This document shows positions 10,222 to 24,200 of a stretch of DNA of 64,000 bases, piece after piece. The position numbers and the translations under genes were made by a program. Numbering within the stretch: the stretch's first letter is position 1; every line of letters starts with the position of its first letter. Origin of the DNA: Poseidonibacter lekithochrous. Its GTDB lineage: Bacteria; Campylobacterota; Campylobacteria; Campylobacterales; Arcobacteraceae. The notes under the pieces were generated by a model. It was not told where the DNA came from and ran no database searches. It was given only the letters and a program-made list of their open reading frames with translations. The stretch covers positions 496,001 through 560,000 of the forward strand of contig NZ_CP054052.1 of NCBI RefSeq assembly GCF_013283835.1, read 5' to 3'.

Positions 10222-10807
10222 GGGAAGAATTGCTAAAGAAACTCTTGCTAAGTTTGAGAAAGCTTTTGGAGAAGAGTTTGTATTTGAAGATAGAAAACTA
10301 ATTTTAGAAAAATCTGGATTTAGATTTTTAAATGTTAGAAACCAAGATGTACCAACTTATGTTATGCATGGAGCTGCTGATTTAGGTGTTGTAGGACTTG
10401 ATGTACTTGAAGAAAAAGAGTACGATTTAATCAAACTACTTGACTTAGAACTTGGACGATGTAAAGTTGCTTTTGGATTAAGAGCTGGCGAAGAGTTAGA
10501 CTTAACAAAAAGTAAAATTACAGTTGCTACTAAACATGAAAAAATTGCAAAAAGATATTTTGAAGAAAAAGCAATGGCTGTTGATATTATTAAACTTTAT
10601 GGTTCTATTGAATTAGCACCTTTAGTTAATCTTTCTGATTGTATTGTTGATATTGTTGAAACAGGTGAAACAATGAAACAAAATGGCTTAGAAGTAGGTC
10701 CTACAATTATGGAAAGTTCAGCGTATTTAATTGCTAATAAAAATGCATTTTATGCTAAAAAAGATGTAATCTTAGATTTAAAAGAAAAGATAGAAGCTAC
10801 TTTATAA
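10199..10807 (+). CDS. hisG: ATP phosphoribosyltransferase, short form
   Basis: 202 residues. HisG joins ATP and PRPP, the committed step of histidine synthesis. Motifs seen are LTIALPKGRIAKE, GAADLGVVGLDVLEE, and the PRPP loop region DIVETGETMKQNGLE. The C-terminal ACT-like regulatory domain is missing, so this is the short form, which in other bacteria needs HisZ as regulatory partner; no hisZ is in the window. ATG at 10199 is preferred to TTG at 10196 because AAGGA is then six bases away. It overlaps coaX, and its stop shares a base with the next start (TAATG), so the three genes form a translationally coupled operon. Confidence 0.93.
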   Translation: MLTIALPKGRIAKETLAKFEKAFGEEFVFEDRKLILEKSGFRFLNVRNQDVPTYVMHGAADLGVVGLDVLEEKEYDLIKLLDLELGRCKVAFGLRAGEELDLTKSKITVATKHEKIAKRYFEEKAMAVDIIKLYGSIELAPLVNLSDCIVDIVETGETMKQNGLEVGPTIMESSAYLIANKNAFYAKKDVILDLKEKIEATL

Positions 10808-11505
10808 TGGGATTAGATTTATATTCAAAAGTTGAACCATTCTTAGACTTTGAAGATGAAGTTTATTTATTACACAAACAGTTTATGGAGTTTGTAATGG
10901 TAAATGAACTTGATAACATCATTGATATTGGATGTGGTCAAGGATATTTTTTAGAGAATCTTAAAATCAATGGTAAAACTGCTTTTGGTACTGATTTAAG
11001 TGTTGAGCAAATTAAGGTTTGTAAAGCAAAAGGGTTAGATGCTAAAGCAATACCATTAAATGAAGTAAAAGAGAAATATGATTGTGCTACAGCTATTTTT
11101 GATGTACTTAATTATATGGATAAAAACTATTTAGAAACTTTTATCAAAGAAACTAATCTTGTTTTAAATCAAGGCGGATACTTCGTATTTGATGTAAACT
11201 CGCACTTTGGTTTTGATAATATTGCTCAAGGGTGTATTACAATAGATTTAAAAGATAAATTTATTGCAATTGATGCACTTTTTGAAGATAATAAACTACA
11301 AACAGATATTACACTATTTAATAAGCAAAAAAGCAATCTGTACTCACGTGAGAGTGACTCTATTATTCAAGAGTATCATTCAAAAGAGTACCTTTCTAAA
11401 CTATTAGAAAACAATGGATTTAAAATCCAAGAAATAAGAGAATTTAACTTGCATTCCGAAGATGATGCAGATAAATATATCTTTATTTGTAAAAAAATAA
11501 ACTAA
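10807..11505 (+). CDS. Class I SAM-dependent methyltransferase
   Basis: 232 residues with a Rossmann methyltransferase fold. Motif I is NIIDIGCGQGYFLENL (about 37-52), with an acidic residue after the next strand (FGTDLS) and a post-motif (YDCATAIFDVLNYM). The substrate cannot be told; small-molecule methyltransferases of this size are common. There are no membrane segments. It overlaps hisG by one base, so it is translated from the coaX-hisG transcript. A hairpin starts at its stop codon. Confidence 0.82.
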   Translation: MGLDLYSKVEPFLDFEDEVYLLHKQFMEFVMVNELDNIIDIGCGQGYFLENLKINGKTAFGTDLSVEQIKVCKAKGLDAKAIPLNEVKEKYDCATAIFDVLNYMDKNYLETFIKETNLVLNQGGYFVFDVNSHFGFDNIAQGCITIDLKDKFIAIDALFEDNKLQTDITLFNKQKSNLYSRESDSIIQEYHSKEYLSKLLENNGFKIQEIREFNLHSEDDADKYIFICKKIN

Positions 11506-11528
11506 CACAAAGTTTTTATACTTTGTGT
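11505..11528 (+). terminator. Hairpin after methyltransferase gene
   Basis: ACACAAAG (11505-11512) pairs perfectly with CTTTGTGT (11521-11528) around an eight-base loop. It overlaps the methyltransferase stop codon. There is no T-run after it, so it is a weak terminator or an mRNA-stabilising stem. It covers an upstream in-frame TTG at 11523, which argues for the ATG at 11544 as the next gene's start. Confidence 0.5.
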
Positions 11529-11543
11529 AAACAAGGTATAAAA

Positions 11544-12140
11544 ATGACTTACCCAGAATTTTTCAAAAATATAGAAACAATAAAATTACAAGATGATTTA
11601 TCATTATTTTTAGGTGCATTTGAAGATGGAATAATTGAATTTTCTTATTTAGATGTTGTTAAAACAGCAGGTCACTCATGTCCTACTGTTTTAGGAGCTT
11701 ATTTAATGACTCTAGAAGCACTAAAAGCTTTATATCCAGATGATATAGCTAAACGTGGAGAAATCCTTGTAGAGTTTAGTGAGAGGCAAAGTGAGGGTGT
11801 TGCTGGAGTTATTGCAAATGTAATTACTAATATTACAGGGGCTTGTACTAATAATGGCTTCAAAGGAATTGCTGGAAATTTTGATAGAAATTATCTTTTA
11901 AAATTTGAACAAGAACTAAATGGAGCTAGTGCTAGATTTACTAGAAAAGATTCAAAACAAAGTGTAGATGTAATATATAATCCAAGCTCAATACAATTTC
12001 ATCCATCTATGCAAGCATTGATGCAAAAATGTGTTCAAGGAAATGCAAGTAGTGAAGAAAGAGTTGAATTTGGTAAGCTTTGGCAGCAAAGAGTAGAAGA
12101 CATTTCTAATAATATAAATGACGTTATAAAAATATCTTAA
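11544..12140 (+). CDS. FmdE-like protein
   Basis: 198 residues, soluble. The motif AGHSCPTVLGAYLMTLEAL near residue 40 resembles the H-x-C-P region of the FmdE family, whose founding member is encoded with molybdenum formylmethanofuran dehydrogenase, although many relatives occur in bacteria without methanogenesis. His and Cys in this motif could bind a metal. Downstream GVAGVIANVITNITGAC carries another conserved Cys. Function is unknown. The start at 11544 follows AAGG at seven bases; a longer reading from TTG 11523 would lie inside a hairpin. It precedes the adhesin gene but is separated from it by a palindrome. Confidence 0.62.
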   Translation: MTYPEFFKNIETIKLQDDLSLFLGAFEDGIIEFSYLDVVKTAGHSCPTVLGAYLMTLEALKALYPDDIAKRGEILVEFSERQSEGVAGVIANVITNITGACTNNGFKGIAGNFDRNYLLKFEQELNGASARFTRKDSKQSVDVIYNPSSIQFHPSMQALMQKCVQGNASSEERVEFGKLWQQRVEDISNNINDVIKIS

Positions 12141-12160
12141 AATAACAAATTTCTTTCTTT

Positions 12161-12180
12161 TATTGTACTATCGTACAATA
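12161..12180. promoter_or_regulatory. Perfect palindrome upstream of adhesin gene
   Basis: TATTGTAC-TATC-GTACAATA is a perfect 8-bp inverted repeat located 58 bases before the adhesin ATG. It may be an operator for the adhesin gene or the transcript end of the FmdE-like gene. It is not followed by a proper T-run. Confidence 0.4.
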
Positions 12181-12237
12181 TAAAAAATCATTTTATCAGC
12201 TATTATTTTCTTAATAATTATTATGTAGGAGTATATA

Positions 12238-15200
12238 ATGGCTGAAGCAACAGGTGAAGTTAGAGAAATAAATGGTGAAATTGAAATAGTAGATGCTAAT
12301 GGAAATAGTATTCCTCTTCAAGAAGGCCAAGAAATACAAGTAGGAAACCAAGTTCAAGCAAGTGTGCAAGTTGTTGATGGGCAAGTGCAAATTGTTGATA
12401 ATGGTGGAAATATTGTTGAATTAAGTGCTGGACAAACGTTAGAGCTTTCTGATGATTTACCTGCGAGTGAATCTCCTTTAATTCAAAATACACAAAATAA
12501 CAATGCCACTGTAAATGTGAACAATGTGCAAGATGTTGTGATTAACAATCAAAATCCAATTATTTTAGATTCTACTGTTACTCAAAATAATACAAATGCT
12601 TTTCAAGAAAATGCAATTGATAATAATACATTAGACTCTTTAGAAAATGAATTAGTAGATGAAACTAATTTAGTAGCAGATACTAACAATGAAAATAATG
12701 TAGAAGATAATGAAGATGAAGAAGAAATACAATCTGATGATTCTACAGCTAGAGAATTAGATAGAAATGGTGAAATTGCCGATGTTATCGCTGATTTACG
12801 TGAACCTGTTGTTGATGTTAGAGAACAAGAAGAGAATATTCTTGGTGAGGAGCTTTTATTTGTTGAAGCTAGATTATCAATAAGTGGAGCTCCTATTGTT
12901 ATTGAAGGTAATGAGACAGTTTATACTTTATCTTTAACTGAAGTTCCAGCTACTGATGTTGTTGTAACTTTATCTTATAGTGGTGTTGCTATTGATGGAA
13001 CAGACTATACTTCAGAACAAGAAGTTACAATCCCTGCTGGAAGTAAAGAAACTACATTTACTTTACCTACAATTGATGATTACTTTTCTGATAATAATGA
13101 ACCTTATACTATTGTAATTACTGATGCTAATGGGGGAAGTTTTGATAGTTTAATCATTGATCCAAAAGCAGATAGAGTTACTACGACTATTATTGATGAT
13201 TCTCAACCTGATACTCCTAATGATGATACAGATTTAATAGAACCTACTTTAGATAGTGTAACATTAAAATTAATACCAACAGATATTAATGGAAATGAAA
13301 TTCCTCCTGCTACAATTAATGAAGGTGAAACAGCATACTATAAAGTAATTATGCTTGATCCAAATGGAAATGAAATAAGTGCAAGTGGGAATGTGGATAT
13401 TACTTTTACTGATGGAACTGCAGTAAGAACTGGAACATCGGGAGATGCTGAGCTTGATTTTTCTGCAAATAATGCGACAGTAGCTTTAAATACTGTTTTT
13501 CAAGCTGTAGCTTTAGATGATTATATCTCTGATAATAATGAAACATTTAATGTTCAAATTACTGATGATACTTATTCAAATGCTTCTTTTTATGAAAATG
13601 TTATTCATAATACTACTCCTGTTGTAACAACAATCAAAGATGATACAGGGACACCAAATACACCAAATGATGGACCAGAACCAACACATGAATCAGTGAT
13701 ATTAAAACTAGTAGCATTAAATAGTGATGGAACACCAGTATTAGATGGAAGTGGGAACTATACATTTGCAAATGATGTAAATGAAGGTAATGATGCTAAA
13801 TATATGGTATTAGCATTTGCACCAAATGAAACAACATTTAGCCCAAGTACAAAATTAGATAATCAAGTAGGAAATGTAGATATCACATTTGCAGATAATA
13901 CAGCAAGTGGAGCTTCAAGTCAAAGTAAAAATGATGGAAGTGAAGATTATGATAATGATGCCCAAGGAAATGTAACATTAGGTACAGTAATAAGTACAAG
14001 TACATATGATGATTACTTAAGTGATAATAATGAGAACTTTACAGTAAGAATCACAGATAATACATATGCACCAACAAGTGGTGGATATGAGAATGTAACA
14101 ATAGATACAAACCCAGTAACAACAACAATCAAAGATGATACAGGGACACCAAATACACCAAATGATGGACCAGAACCAACACATGAATCAGTGATATTAA
14201 AACTAGTAGCATTAAATAGTGATGGAACACCAGTATTAGATGGAAGTGGGAACTATACATTTGCAAATGATGTAAATGAAGGTAATGATGCTAAATATAT
14301 GGTATTAGCATTTGCACCAAATGAAACAACATTTAGCCCAAGTACAAAATTAGATAATCAAGTAGGAAATGTAGATATCACATTTGCAGATAATACAGCA
14401 AGTGGAGCTTCAAGTCAAAGTAAAAATGATGGAAGTGAAGATTATGATAATGATGCCCAAGGAAATGTAACATTAGGTACAGTAATAAGTACAAGTACAT
14501 ATGATGATTACTTAAGTGATAATAATGAGAACTTTACAGTAAGAATCACAGATAATACATATGCACCAACAAGTGGTGGATATGAGAATGTAACAATAGA
14601 TACAAACCCAGTAACAACAACAATCAAAGATGATACAGGGACACCAAATACACCAAATGATGGACCAGAACCAACACATGAATCAGTGATATTAAAACTA
14701 GTAGCATTAAATAGTGATGGAACACCAGTATTAGATGGAAGTGGGAACTATACATTTGCAAATGATGTAAATGAAGGTAATGATGCTAAATATATGGTAT
14801 TAGCATTTGCACCAAATGAAACAACATTTAGCCCAAGTACAAAATTAGATAATCAAGTAGGAAATGTAGATATCACATTTGCAGATAATACAGCAAGTGG
14901 AGCTTCAAGTCAAAGTAAAAATGATGGAAGTGAAGATTATGATAATGATGCCCAAGGAAATGTAACATTAGGTACAGTAATAAGTACAAGTACATATGAT
15001 GATTACTTAAGTGATAATAATGAGAACTTTACAGTAAGAATCACAGATAATACATATGCACCAACAAGTGGTGGATATGAGAATGTAACAATAGATACAA
15101 ACCCAGTAACAACAACAATCAAAGATGATACAGGGACACCAAATACACCAAATGATGGACCAGAACCAACACATGAATCAGTGATATTAAAACTAGTAGC

Positions 15201-18200
15201 ATTAAATAGTGATGGAACACCAGTATTAGATGGAAGTGGGAACTATACATTTGCAAATGATGTAAATGAAGGTAATGATGCTAAATATATGGTATTAGCA
15301 TTTGCACCAAATGAAACAACATTTAGCCCAAGTACAAAATTAGATAATCAAGTAGGAAATGTAGATATCACATTTGCAGATAATACAGCAAGTGGAGCTT
15401 CAAGTCAAAGTAAAAATGATGGAAGTGAAGATTATGATAATGATGCCCAAGGAAATGTAACATTAGGTACAGTAATAAGTACAAGTACATATGATGATTA
15501 CTTAAGTGATAATAATGAGAACTTTACAGTAAGAATCACAGATAATACATATGCACCAACAAGTGGTGGATATGAGAATGTAACAATAGATACAAACCCA
15601 GTAACAACAACAATCAAAGATGATACAGGGACACCAAATACACCAAATGATGGACCAGAACCAACACATGAATCAGTGATATTAAAACTAGTAGCATTAA
15701 ATAGTGATGGAACACCAGTATTAGATGGAAGTGGGAACTATACATTTGCAAATGATGTAAATGAAGGTAATGATGCTAAATATATGGTATTAGCATTTGC
15801 ACCAAATGAAACAACATTTAGCCCAAGTACAAAATTAGATAATCAAGTAGGAAATGTAGATATCACATTTGCAGATAATACAGCAAGTGGAGCTTCAAGT
15901 CAAAGTAAAAATGATGGAAGTGAAGATTATGATAATGATGCCCAAGGAAATGTAACATTAGGTACAGTAATAAGTACAAGTACATATGATGATTACTTAA
16001 GTGATAATAATGAGAACTTTACAGTAAGAATCACAGATAATACATATGCACCAACAAGTGGTGGATATGAGAATGTAACAATAGATACAAACCCAGTAAC
16101 AACAACAATCAAAGATGATACAGGGACACCAAATACACCAAATGATGGACCAGAACCAACACATGAATCAGTGATATTAAAACTAGTAGCATTAAATAGT
16201 GATGGAACACCAGTATTAGATGGAAGTGGGAACTATACATTTGCAAATGATGTAAATGAAGGTAATGATGCTAAATATATGGTATTAGCATTTGCACCAA
16301 ATGAAACAACATTTAGCCCAAGTACAAAATTAGATAATCAAGTAGGAAATGTAGATATCACATTTGCAGATAATACAGCAAGTGGAGCTTCAAGTCAAAG
16401 TAAAAATGATGGAAGTGAAGATTATGATAATGATGCCCAAGGAAATGTAACATTAGGTACAGTAATAAGTACAAGTACATATGATGATTACTTAAGTGAT
16501 AATAATGAGAACTTTACAGTAAGAATCACAGATAATACATATGCACCAACAAGTGGTGGATATGAGAATGTAACAATAGATACAAACCCAGTAACAACAA
16601 CAATCAAAGATGATACAGGGACACCAAATACACCAAATGATGGACCAGAACCAACACATGAATCAGTGATATTAAAACTAGTAGCATTAAATAGTGATGG
16701 AACACCAGTATTAGATGGAAGTGGGAACTATACATTTGCAAATGATGTAAATGAAGGTAATGATGCTAAATATATGGTATTAGCATTTGCACCAAATGAA
16801 ACAACATTTAGCCCAAGTACAAAATTAGATAATCAAGTAGGAAATGTAGATATCACATTTGCAGATAATACAGCAAGTGGAGCTTCAAGTCAAAGTAAAA
16901 ATGATGGAAGTGAAGATTATGATAATGATGCCCAAGGAAATGTAACATTAGGTACAGTAATAAGTACAAGTACATATGATGATTACTTAAGTGATAATAA
17001 TGAGAACTTTACAGTAAGAATCACAGATAATACATATGCACCAACAAGTGGTGGATATGAGAATGTAACAATAGATACAAACCCAGTAACAACAACAATC
17101 AAAGATGATACAGGGACACCAAATACACCAAATGATGGACCAGAACCAACACATGAATCAGTGATATTAAAACTAGTAGCATTAAATAGTGATGGAACAC
17201 CAGTATTAGATGGAAGTGGGAACTATACATTTGCAAATGATGTAAATGAAGGTAATGATGCTAAATATATGGTATTAGCATTTGCACCAAATGAAACAAC
17301 ATTTAGCCCAAGTACAAAATTAGATAATCAAGTAGGAAATGTAGATATCACATTTGCAGATAATACAGCAAGTGGAGCTTCAAGTCAAAGTAAAAATGAT
17401 GGAAGTGAAGATTATGATAATGATGCCCAAGGAAATGTAACATTAGGTACAGTAATAAGTACAAGTACATATGATGATTACTTAAGTGATAATAATGAGA
17501 ACTTTACAGTAAGAATCACAGATAATACATATGCACCAACAAGTGGTGGATATGAGAATGTAACAATAGATACAAACCCAGTAACAACAACAATCAAAGA
17601 TGATACAGGGACACCAAATACACCAAATGATGGACCAGAACCAACACATGAATCAGTGATATTAAAACTAGTAGCATTAAATAGTGATGGAACACCAGTA
17701 TTAGATGGAAGTGGGAACTATACATTTGCAAATGATGTAAATGAAGGTAATGATGCTAAATATATGGTATTAGCATTTGCACCAAATGAAACAACATTTA
17801 GCCCAAGTACAAAATTAGATAATCAAGTAGGAAATGTAGATATCACATTTGCAGATAATACAGCAAGTGGAGCTTCAAGTCAAAGTAAAAATGATGGAAG
17901 TGAAGATTATGATAATGATGCCCAAGGAAATGTAACATTAGGTACAGTAATAAGTACAAGTACATATGATGATTACTTAAGTGATAATAATGAGAACTTT
18001 ACAGTAAGAATCACAGATAATACATATGCACCAACAAGTGGTGGATATGAGAATGTAACAATAGATACAAACCCAGTAACAACAACAATCAAAGATGATA
18101 CAGGGACACCAAATACACCAAATGATGGACCAGAACCAACACATGAATCAGTGATATTAAAACTAGTAGCATTAAATAGTGATGGAACACCAGTATTAGA

Positions 18201-21200
18201 TGGAAGTGGGAACTATACATTTGCAAATGATGTAAATGAAGGTAATGATGCTAAATATATGGTATTAGCATTTGCACCAAATGAAACAACATTTAGCCCA
18301 AGTACAAAATTAGATAATCAAGTAGGAAATGTAGATATCACATTTGCAGATAATACAGCAAGTGGAGCTTCAAGTCAAAGTAAAAATGATGGAAGTGAAG
18401 ATTATGATAATGATGCCCAAGGAAATGTAACATTAGGTACAGTAATAAGTACAAGTACATATGATGATTACTTAAGTGATAATAATGAGAACTTTACAGT
18501 AAGAATCACAGATAATACATATGCACCAACAAGTGGTGGATATGAGAATGTAACAATAGATACAAACCCAGTAACAACAACAATCAAAGATGATGCTAAT
18601 GATAAGGTTCCAAATGAACCAATTGATACTATTTACGTTCAATTAAGTGGAGATGATGTAAAAGAAGAAGCAAATGCAGCTACTTTAACTCATAATATAA
18701 AACTAGTAGATAAAGATGGTAATGCTGTAAATCTTGCAAATGGCGAAACAATTAATATTACTTTATCATATACAAATGATGGAACAGTAAATGCTGACTT
18801 TACAAGTAAGAAAACTACTGTAACAATTACTGGTAATGGAGGAAGTGATTATACTTTTACAAATATTATTACAGATGATTCTTTAAAAGAAGGTACTGAA
18901 ACATATGATGTAAAAATTGCTTCTATAGATTCTCATAGTGATTATTTTGAAAATGTAAAAATTGCTGATACTACTAATGGAGCTAATGCAACGGTTAATA
19001 GTGCAAAGGGAACTATTAACGAAGAAATTGATTTAAATGATGAAAATGAAACTGTAGTTGAGGGTGCAACTGCAATTACAAGTGTAACACAGAGTATGAA
19101 TTTACTTGATAATGATGAGTTAGGAATAAATGGTAAAATCTCAAGCTTTACTTATACTGATGAATCAGATGTTGTTCAAACTGCAACTTTAACTGGAATA
19201 CCAGGTTCTAAGACTGCTACTGTAGATTCTAAATATGGAAATATTACAGTTAATGAAGATGGAACATGGAGTTTTACTCCAGATGCAACGGAAAATAATA
19301 AAAATGGTGTAGATGATGTATTTACTTATACTGTTACAGATGATAATGGGGCAAATGGAACTGCTAACTTTACAGTTAGTGTTACTGATACAAACCCAAG
19401 TGCAAGTGCACCAGATTCAAGTGTTGATGAAGATGATTTAGCATCAGGTAGTGATACAAGTAAAGAATCAACTGTAGTAACTCAAACACTTAATATTACA
19501 AAAAATAAAGATGATATTAGTGATGTAAGTTTTGATGCTTCAACTAAAACAGCTCTAGAAGCTTTAGCTTTAAAATCTAATAATGTGCTAATTACATATA
19601 CTTTAAGTAATTCTAATCACACAATTACTGCAAAAGCTGGTGCTGATACAATATTTACAATTGATTTACAAAATACAAGTGATATAAGTGGAGCAACACA
19701 AGCTTATAGATTTGAACTTTTAGGAAGTATTGATCATGTAAGTGGAAATGCTGAAAATAGTTTAAATTTACCATTTAGTTTTAATGTTTCTGATATTGAC
19801 TCAACTGTTGCTGGAACAACATTTAATGTAAGTGTTGTAGATGATATTCCTACAGCTAATTCTGAAGCTAAATTATCTGTTGTTGAAGGTAATGTTGCTT
19901 TAACTGGAATGATTAACTTATTAGATAATGATGTGCAAGGTGCTGATGACCCAATTTCAACTGTTACAAGTTTTACATATACAAATGAAAGTAATAGTTC
20001 TCAAACTGTAAATTTATCAGGTGGTTCAGTTACTGTTGATACTAAATATGGTTCATTAACTGTAAATACAAATGGTACGTGGTCTTATATTTCTGATGCT
20101 AGTGAATCAAATGAGAGTGGAACAGATAATGTTAATACAGATGATAAAGTTATAGATAGTTTTACTTATGTAATTACTGATGCTGATGGTGATACATCTA
20201 GCGCAGCTCAAGAGATTGATGTAACTGATGGAGCTAATCCAATGATAAATCCAGCTGATTTAACAGTTAGTGAGCTAACATTAGGTTATGGAGTTTCATT
20301 AGTACCATTTACATCTCAAAATAATTTATTAAATATATCTAAGGGGTCTGATGAAATAGCAGATACTAAATTTGCAGTTTCTACAATAACAGCTTTAGAT
20401 GCATTAGGGATTGAGTCTGCTGGAGAATCATTAGTGTATACTTTATCTTCAGATGGACATACAATAACTGCTAATAAAACAACAAGTAGTGGAGCTGAAG
20501 TATTTAAAATAACTATTACTAATCCTGCTTCAACATCAGCTAAATATGACTTTGAATTATCATTACCAATTGATCATACTAAGAATGCAAATCCATCATT
20601 AGACCATGATACAGAATGGACTTTGCCAATAACAGTTTATACAGAAGATACTGATAATAAAAATGGTGTAGATGGAGATGATGATGCTATTGATACATTT
20701 AATATTATAGTTCAAGATTCAACACCTTCTTCAACTCCTTCAAGTATTGTAATGAATGAGGATAGTGGTTCTAAAACTATTAGAATTTCTCAGGATGCTT
20801 TTGATTCAGTTAAAATCACTCCATTAAATGGAGTTCAAGTTACTGTAGCAAGTGGAAATAGTACAAATATTTATGATAAAAATGGTGATGATATAATTGG
20901 TTCATTAACTAATAATGGAGATGGAACATTAACGTTTACTCCTGTAACAAATTATAGTAATTATACTACTGATCTACCAACATTTGATTATGAAATTGTT
21001 GATGATGATGGAGATACTTCTTCTTCAACTATTACAGTAGAGGTTAATCCAATTGCTGATGCACCTTCTGTTTCGGCAAGTAATGTTACAACAACAGAAG
21101 ATTCTAATAATACAAGTGAAGGAACAAATAGTGTTGCCTTAAGTCTTACAAAACCATCATTAAGTTTAGATCAAACAGATAAAAATGATGTTACAGGAAG

Positions 21201-24200
21201 TGCTTCTGGTGATAAACCTGAGAGACTTGGATATATTGAATTAGAATTTACAAATGGCGATTTTGTTATTGGAGCAGTACTTGAAAAAGGCGATGGAACG
21301 GACCTTGTAACTATATCTTCAAGTAATCAAATAGTAAAAGTTTATATTACAGATGATGCAAACTTCCATTATAGTGGACTAGACCCTGTTTCAGATGGTG
21401 CTATACAATTAACGACAGCTGAATATCAAGCTTTAAAAATTATTCATGCTGAAGATAATGATAGAGATATTAATATTACTGTTTCTACTACTTCTTATGA
21501 AGTGAAAGATGATGGAACACCTATCAGTACAAGTGATAATAACTTAAAAGAAACAAGTTCAGATAGTATGAGGGTAATAATTACTGCAAAAACTGATGAT
21601 ATATCTCTTGCTTGGGATAATAATTCTAGAGGAACAATAAGTACGAATATAAATACAAATGATACTTATACATTTAATACAATTTCTGAAGATAATGCTG
21701 ATAGGACTATTGATTTAAAATCACTTCTTACAAAAACAAGTGGTTATGAAACTGACTTAAAAGGAGATTTAGATGGAAGTGAAACAAGAACTTACAAAAT
21801 AACAGGTGTTCCTGAAGGAACTGTTCTTAGTATAACTACTATTGTTGTTACAGGTATAAATCCTACAACAACTGCCACTCAGGTGGACGAATATATTGCA
21901 GATTCCTCTGGTACAGTATCTATGACTTATACTAGCAGATTAAATGATGATGATATTAAGTTAACACTTCCTGAGAATTTTGGTGGAAATATTAGTAATG
22001 CTAAAATTGAATTAATAGCAAAAGATTATGATACTGAAACTGAAAGTGCAGATGTTGCAAAAAGTGCAGAAGTATATTTTAATATTAATATAACACCAGT
22101 TGCTGATGATGTAACTGCTGCTATTAAACAATCATTTGGAAATGAAGATGCTGGAAGAAAATCAGATGGTTCAACTGATGTATCTAGTGCTGCTTCTGGA
22201 ATTGATTTAGATGTTACAATCACAACAGATGATAAAGATGGTTCTGAAACATATACAATTGTTTTAAGTGAAATCCCAGATGGTGCTGAAATTTATTATG
22301 ATGGTAATCTAATTACAAAAACAAGTGCAAGTGTAAATGCTCAAATTACAGCTACAAATGATGCTGGTGCAAATTGGTCTTTAGAAATTAAAGAGTTTGA
22401 TAATTCTAAAGCTTTTAAAATTATACCACCATATAATTCAAATGATGATATCAATCTAAAAGTAGCTGCAAATGCTGTTGATGGTACAGATATAGGTGCT
22501 TCAGTTACAAACTTAGATTTAAATGTAAAAGTTGCAGGTGTAGCTGATGTTATGACTCATAATAGTTTAAATAGTGAAACTATTGATGATACAAATAATA
22601 TGACAAAAACATATAATAAGATAGTAAAAGAAGATACTTCACAAGTAACTTTAGAAACATTATTTACAGCTAATACTCCAGGATTTACATCTGCTGATAT
22701 TACGGGTGGAGACGGTTCAGAGAGTGGTTTTGTAATTATTACAGATGTTCCAAGTGGATTTGATATTAGTGGAGCACTTGCTTTAGGTGGAAGTGGTACA
22801 TCAAGAGAATGGTTAGTTGAAATTGCTGATTTCTCAAATGTAAAACTTGATATCCCAGCTAATTATAGTGGAGAAGTTGATTTAACTTTAAAACTTCAGT
22901 CTATTGAAAACGATGGTAATAAATCATCATTTACAAATGTTCCTTTAAAAATATTAGTAACACCAGAAACAGATGGAACAGTTAGTGGGAGCGCATCACA
23001 AAATGAAGATGAAACTGCAACATTAACATTTACTTTTAATAAAAATTCAGATTCAAATGAGAGCTTAACTTTATTAGAAATAAATACAGATTCTTTATCT
23101 TTAGCTGGAGTTCAATTATTTAAAAATGGAGTTAATATTACTTCAACTGGATGGGTAAGTGTAGATGTTAATAGTGATACAATAACTGCAAAAACACCAG
23201 CTGATTTAGATACAGATTATTCATTTGATTATAGATATAAAAATAGTGATACAACTAATGATGGTTCAGATTTTACAGACCATACTCAAAATGATAATAC
23301 TTATGATGATGAAAGTTCAAATGCAAATTATGTAAATGGAACGTATAATGTTACTGTAAATGCAAAAACTGATACTGCAACATTAGTTTTAAATACTATT
23401 GTTGATGCAGATTCGGATGCGAATAATGATATTTCTTATGATAGTGGTTCTAAAACAGTAACAGTTACAGATAATACTATCTTCGAAGTACCTTTTACTT
23501 TAACTTCTGATGATATGAGTTCAGAGGGATCTAATGGAAAAGATTTAGATGGTAGTGAAAAAATATTAGCAACTGTTGAATTATCAGGAGTCCCAGAAGG
23601 CATAGATGTAGTTGGAGGAGTTTATTTAGGAGATAAATTTGATAATGCTGGAAATGCTATTAATTCTGGAAGATGGAGAGTTGAAATTTCAAATGATTTA
23701 GTTATGAATTCTTCAAGTGGAGAGAATAATAGTATTAAATTTGCAGTAGGAAAAGGTAGCTATTCTGATATTAATGCTGCAATTACATTTACTGTGTCTC
23801 ATCAAGATACAAATGCAGAAGTTTTAACAAATAGTGAGACGTTTAATTTAGTTATAGATGGTAGTGACTTTGCAGGTACTCAACCAGATCCAAGTACTCC
23901 TCCCGTGGATTTAAATGTGACTTTAAATAGTACTAATTTTGTTGAAGATGAAGCAAAAAGTTTAAATAACTTCTTTAATGTAAGTGATGCAGATGCAAAT
24001 CCTGCTAATAATACAGGAAAGTATGCAATTACTATTACAAATTTAGAGGGTGGTACAATTTCTGGAATGGAGTTTATTGATTCAGAATTCTATTCGTTAA
24101 CAGGTACAGGAGATATAAATGATATTATAGCTTCTCTTAGTTCAATATCAATTACTCCAAATGCAAATGAAAATATTAATACACCAACAAATGTGAAATT

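Noticed and set aside
12296-12493. Minus-strand frame in the adhesin retention module
   Set aside because: Antisense shadow with His/Gln-rich low-complexity translation and no start signals.
13642-18591. Regular repeats that might suggest a CRISPR array or satellite
   Set aside because: The units are 495 bases, in frame, without spacers, and encode a protein domain.
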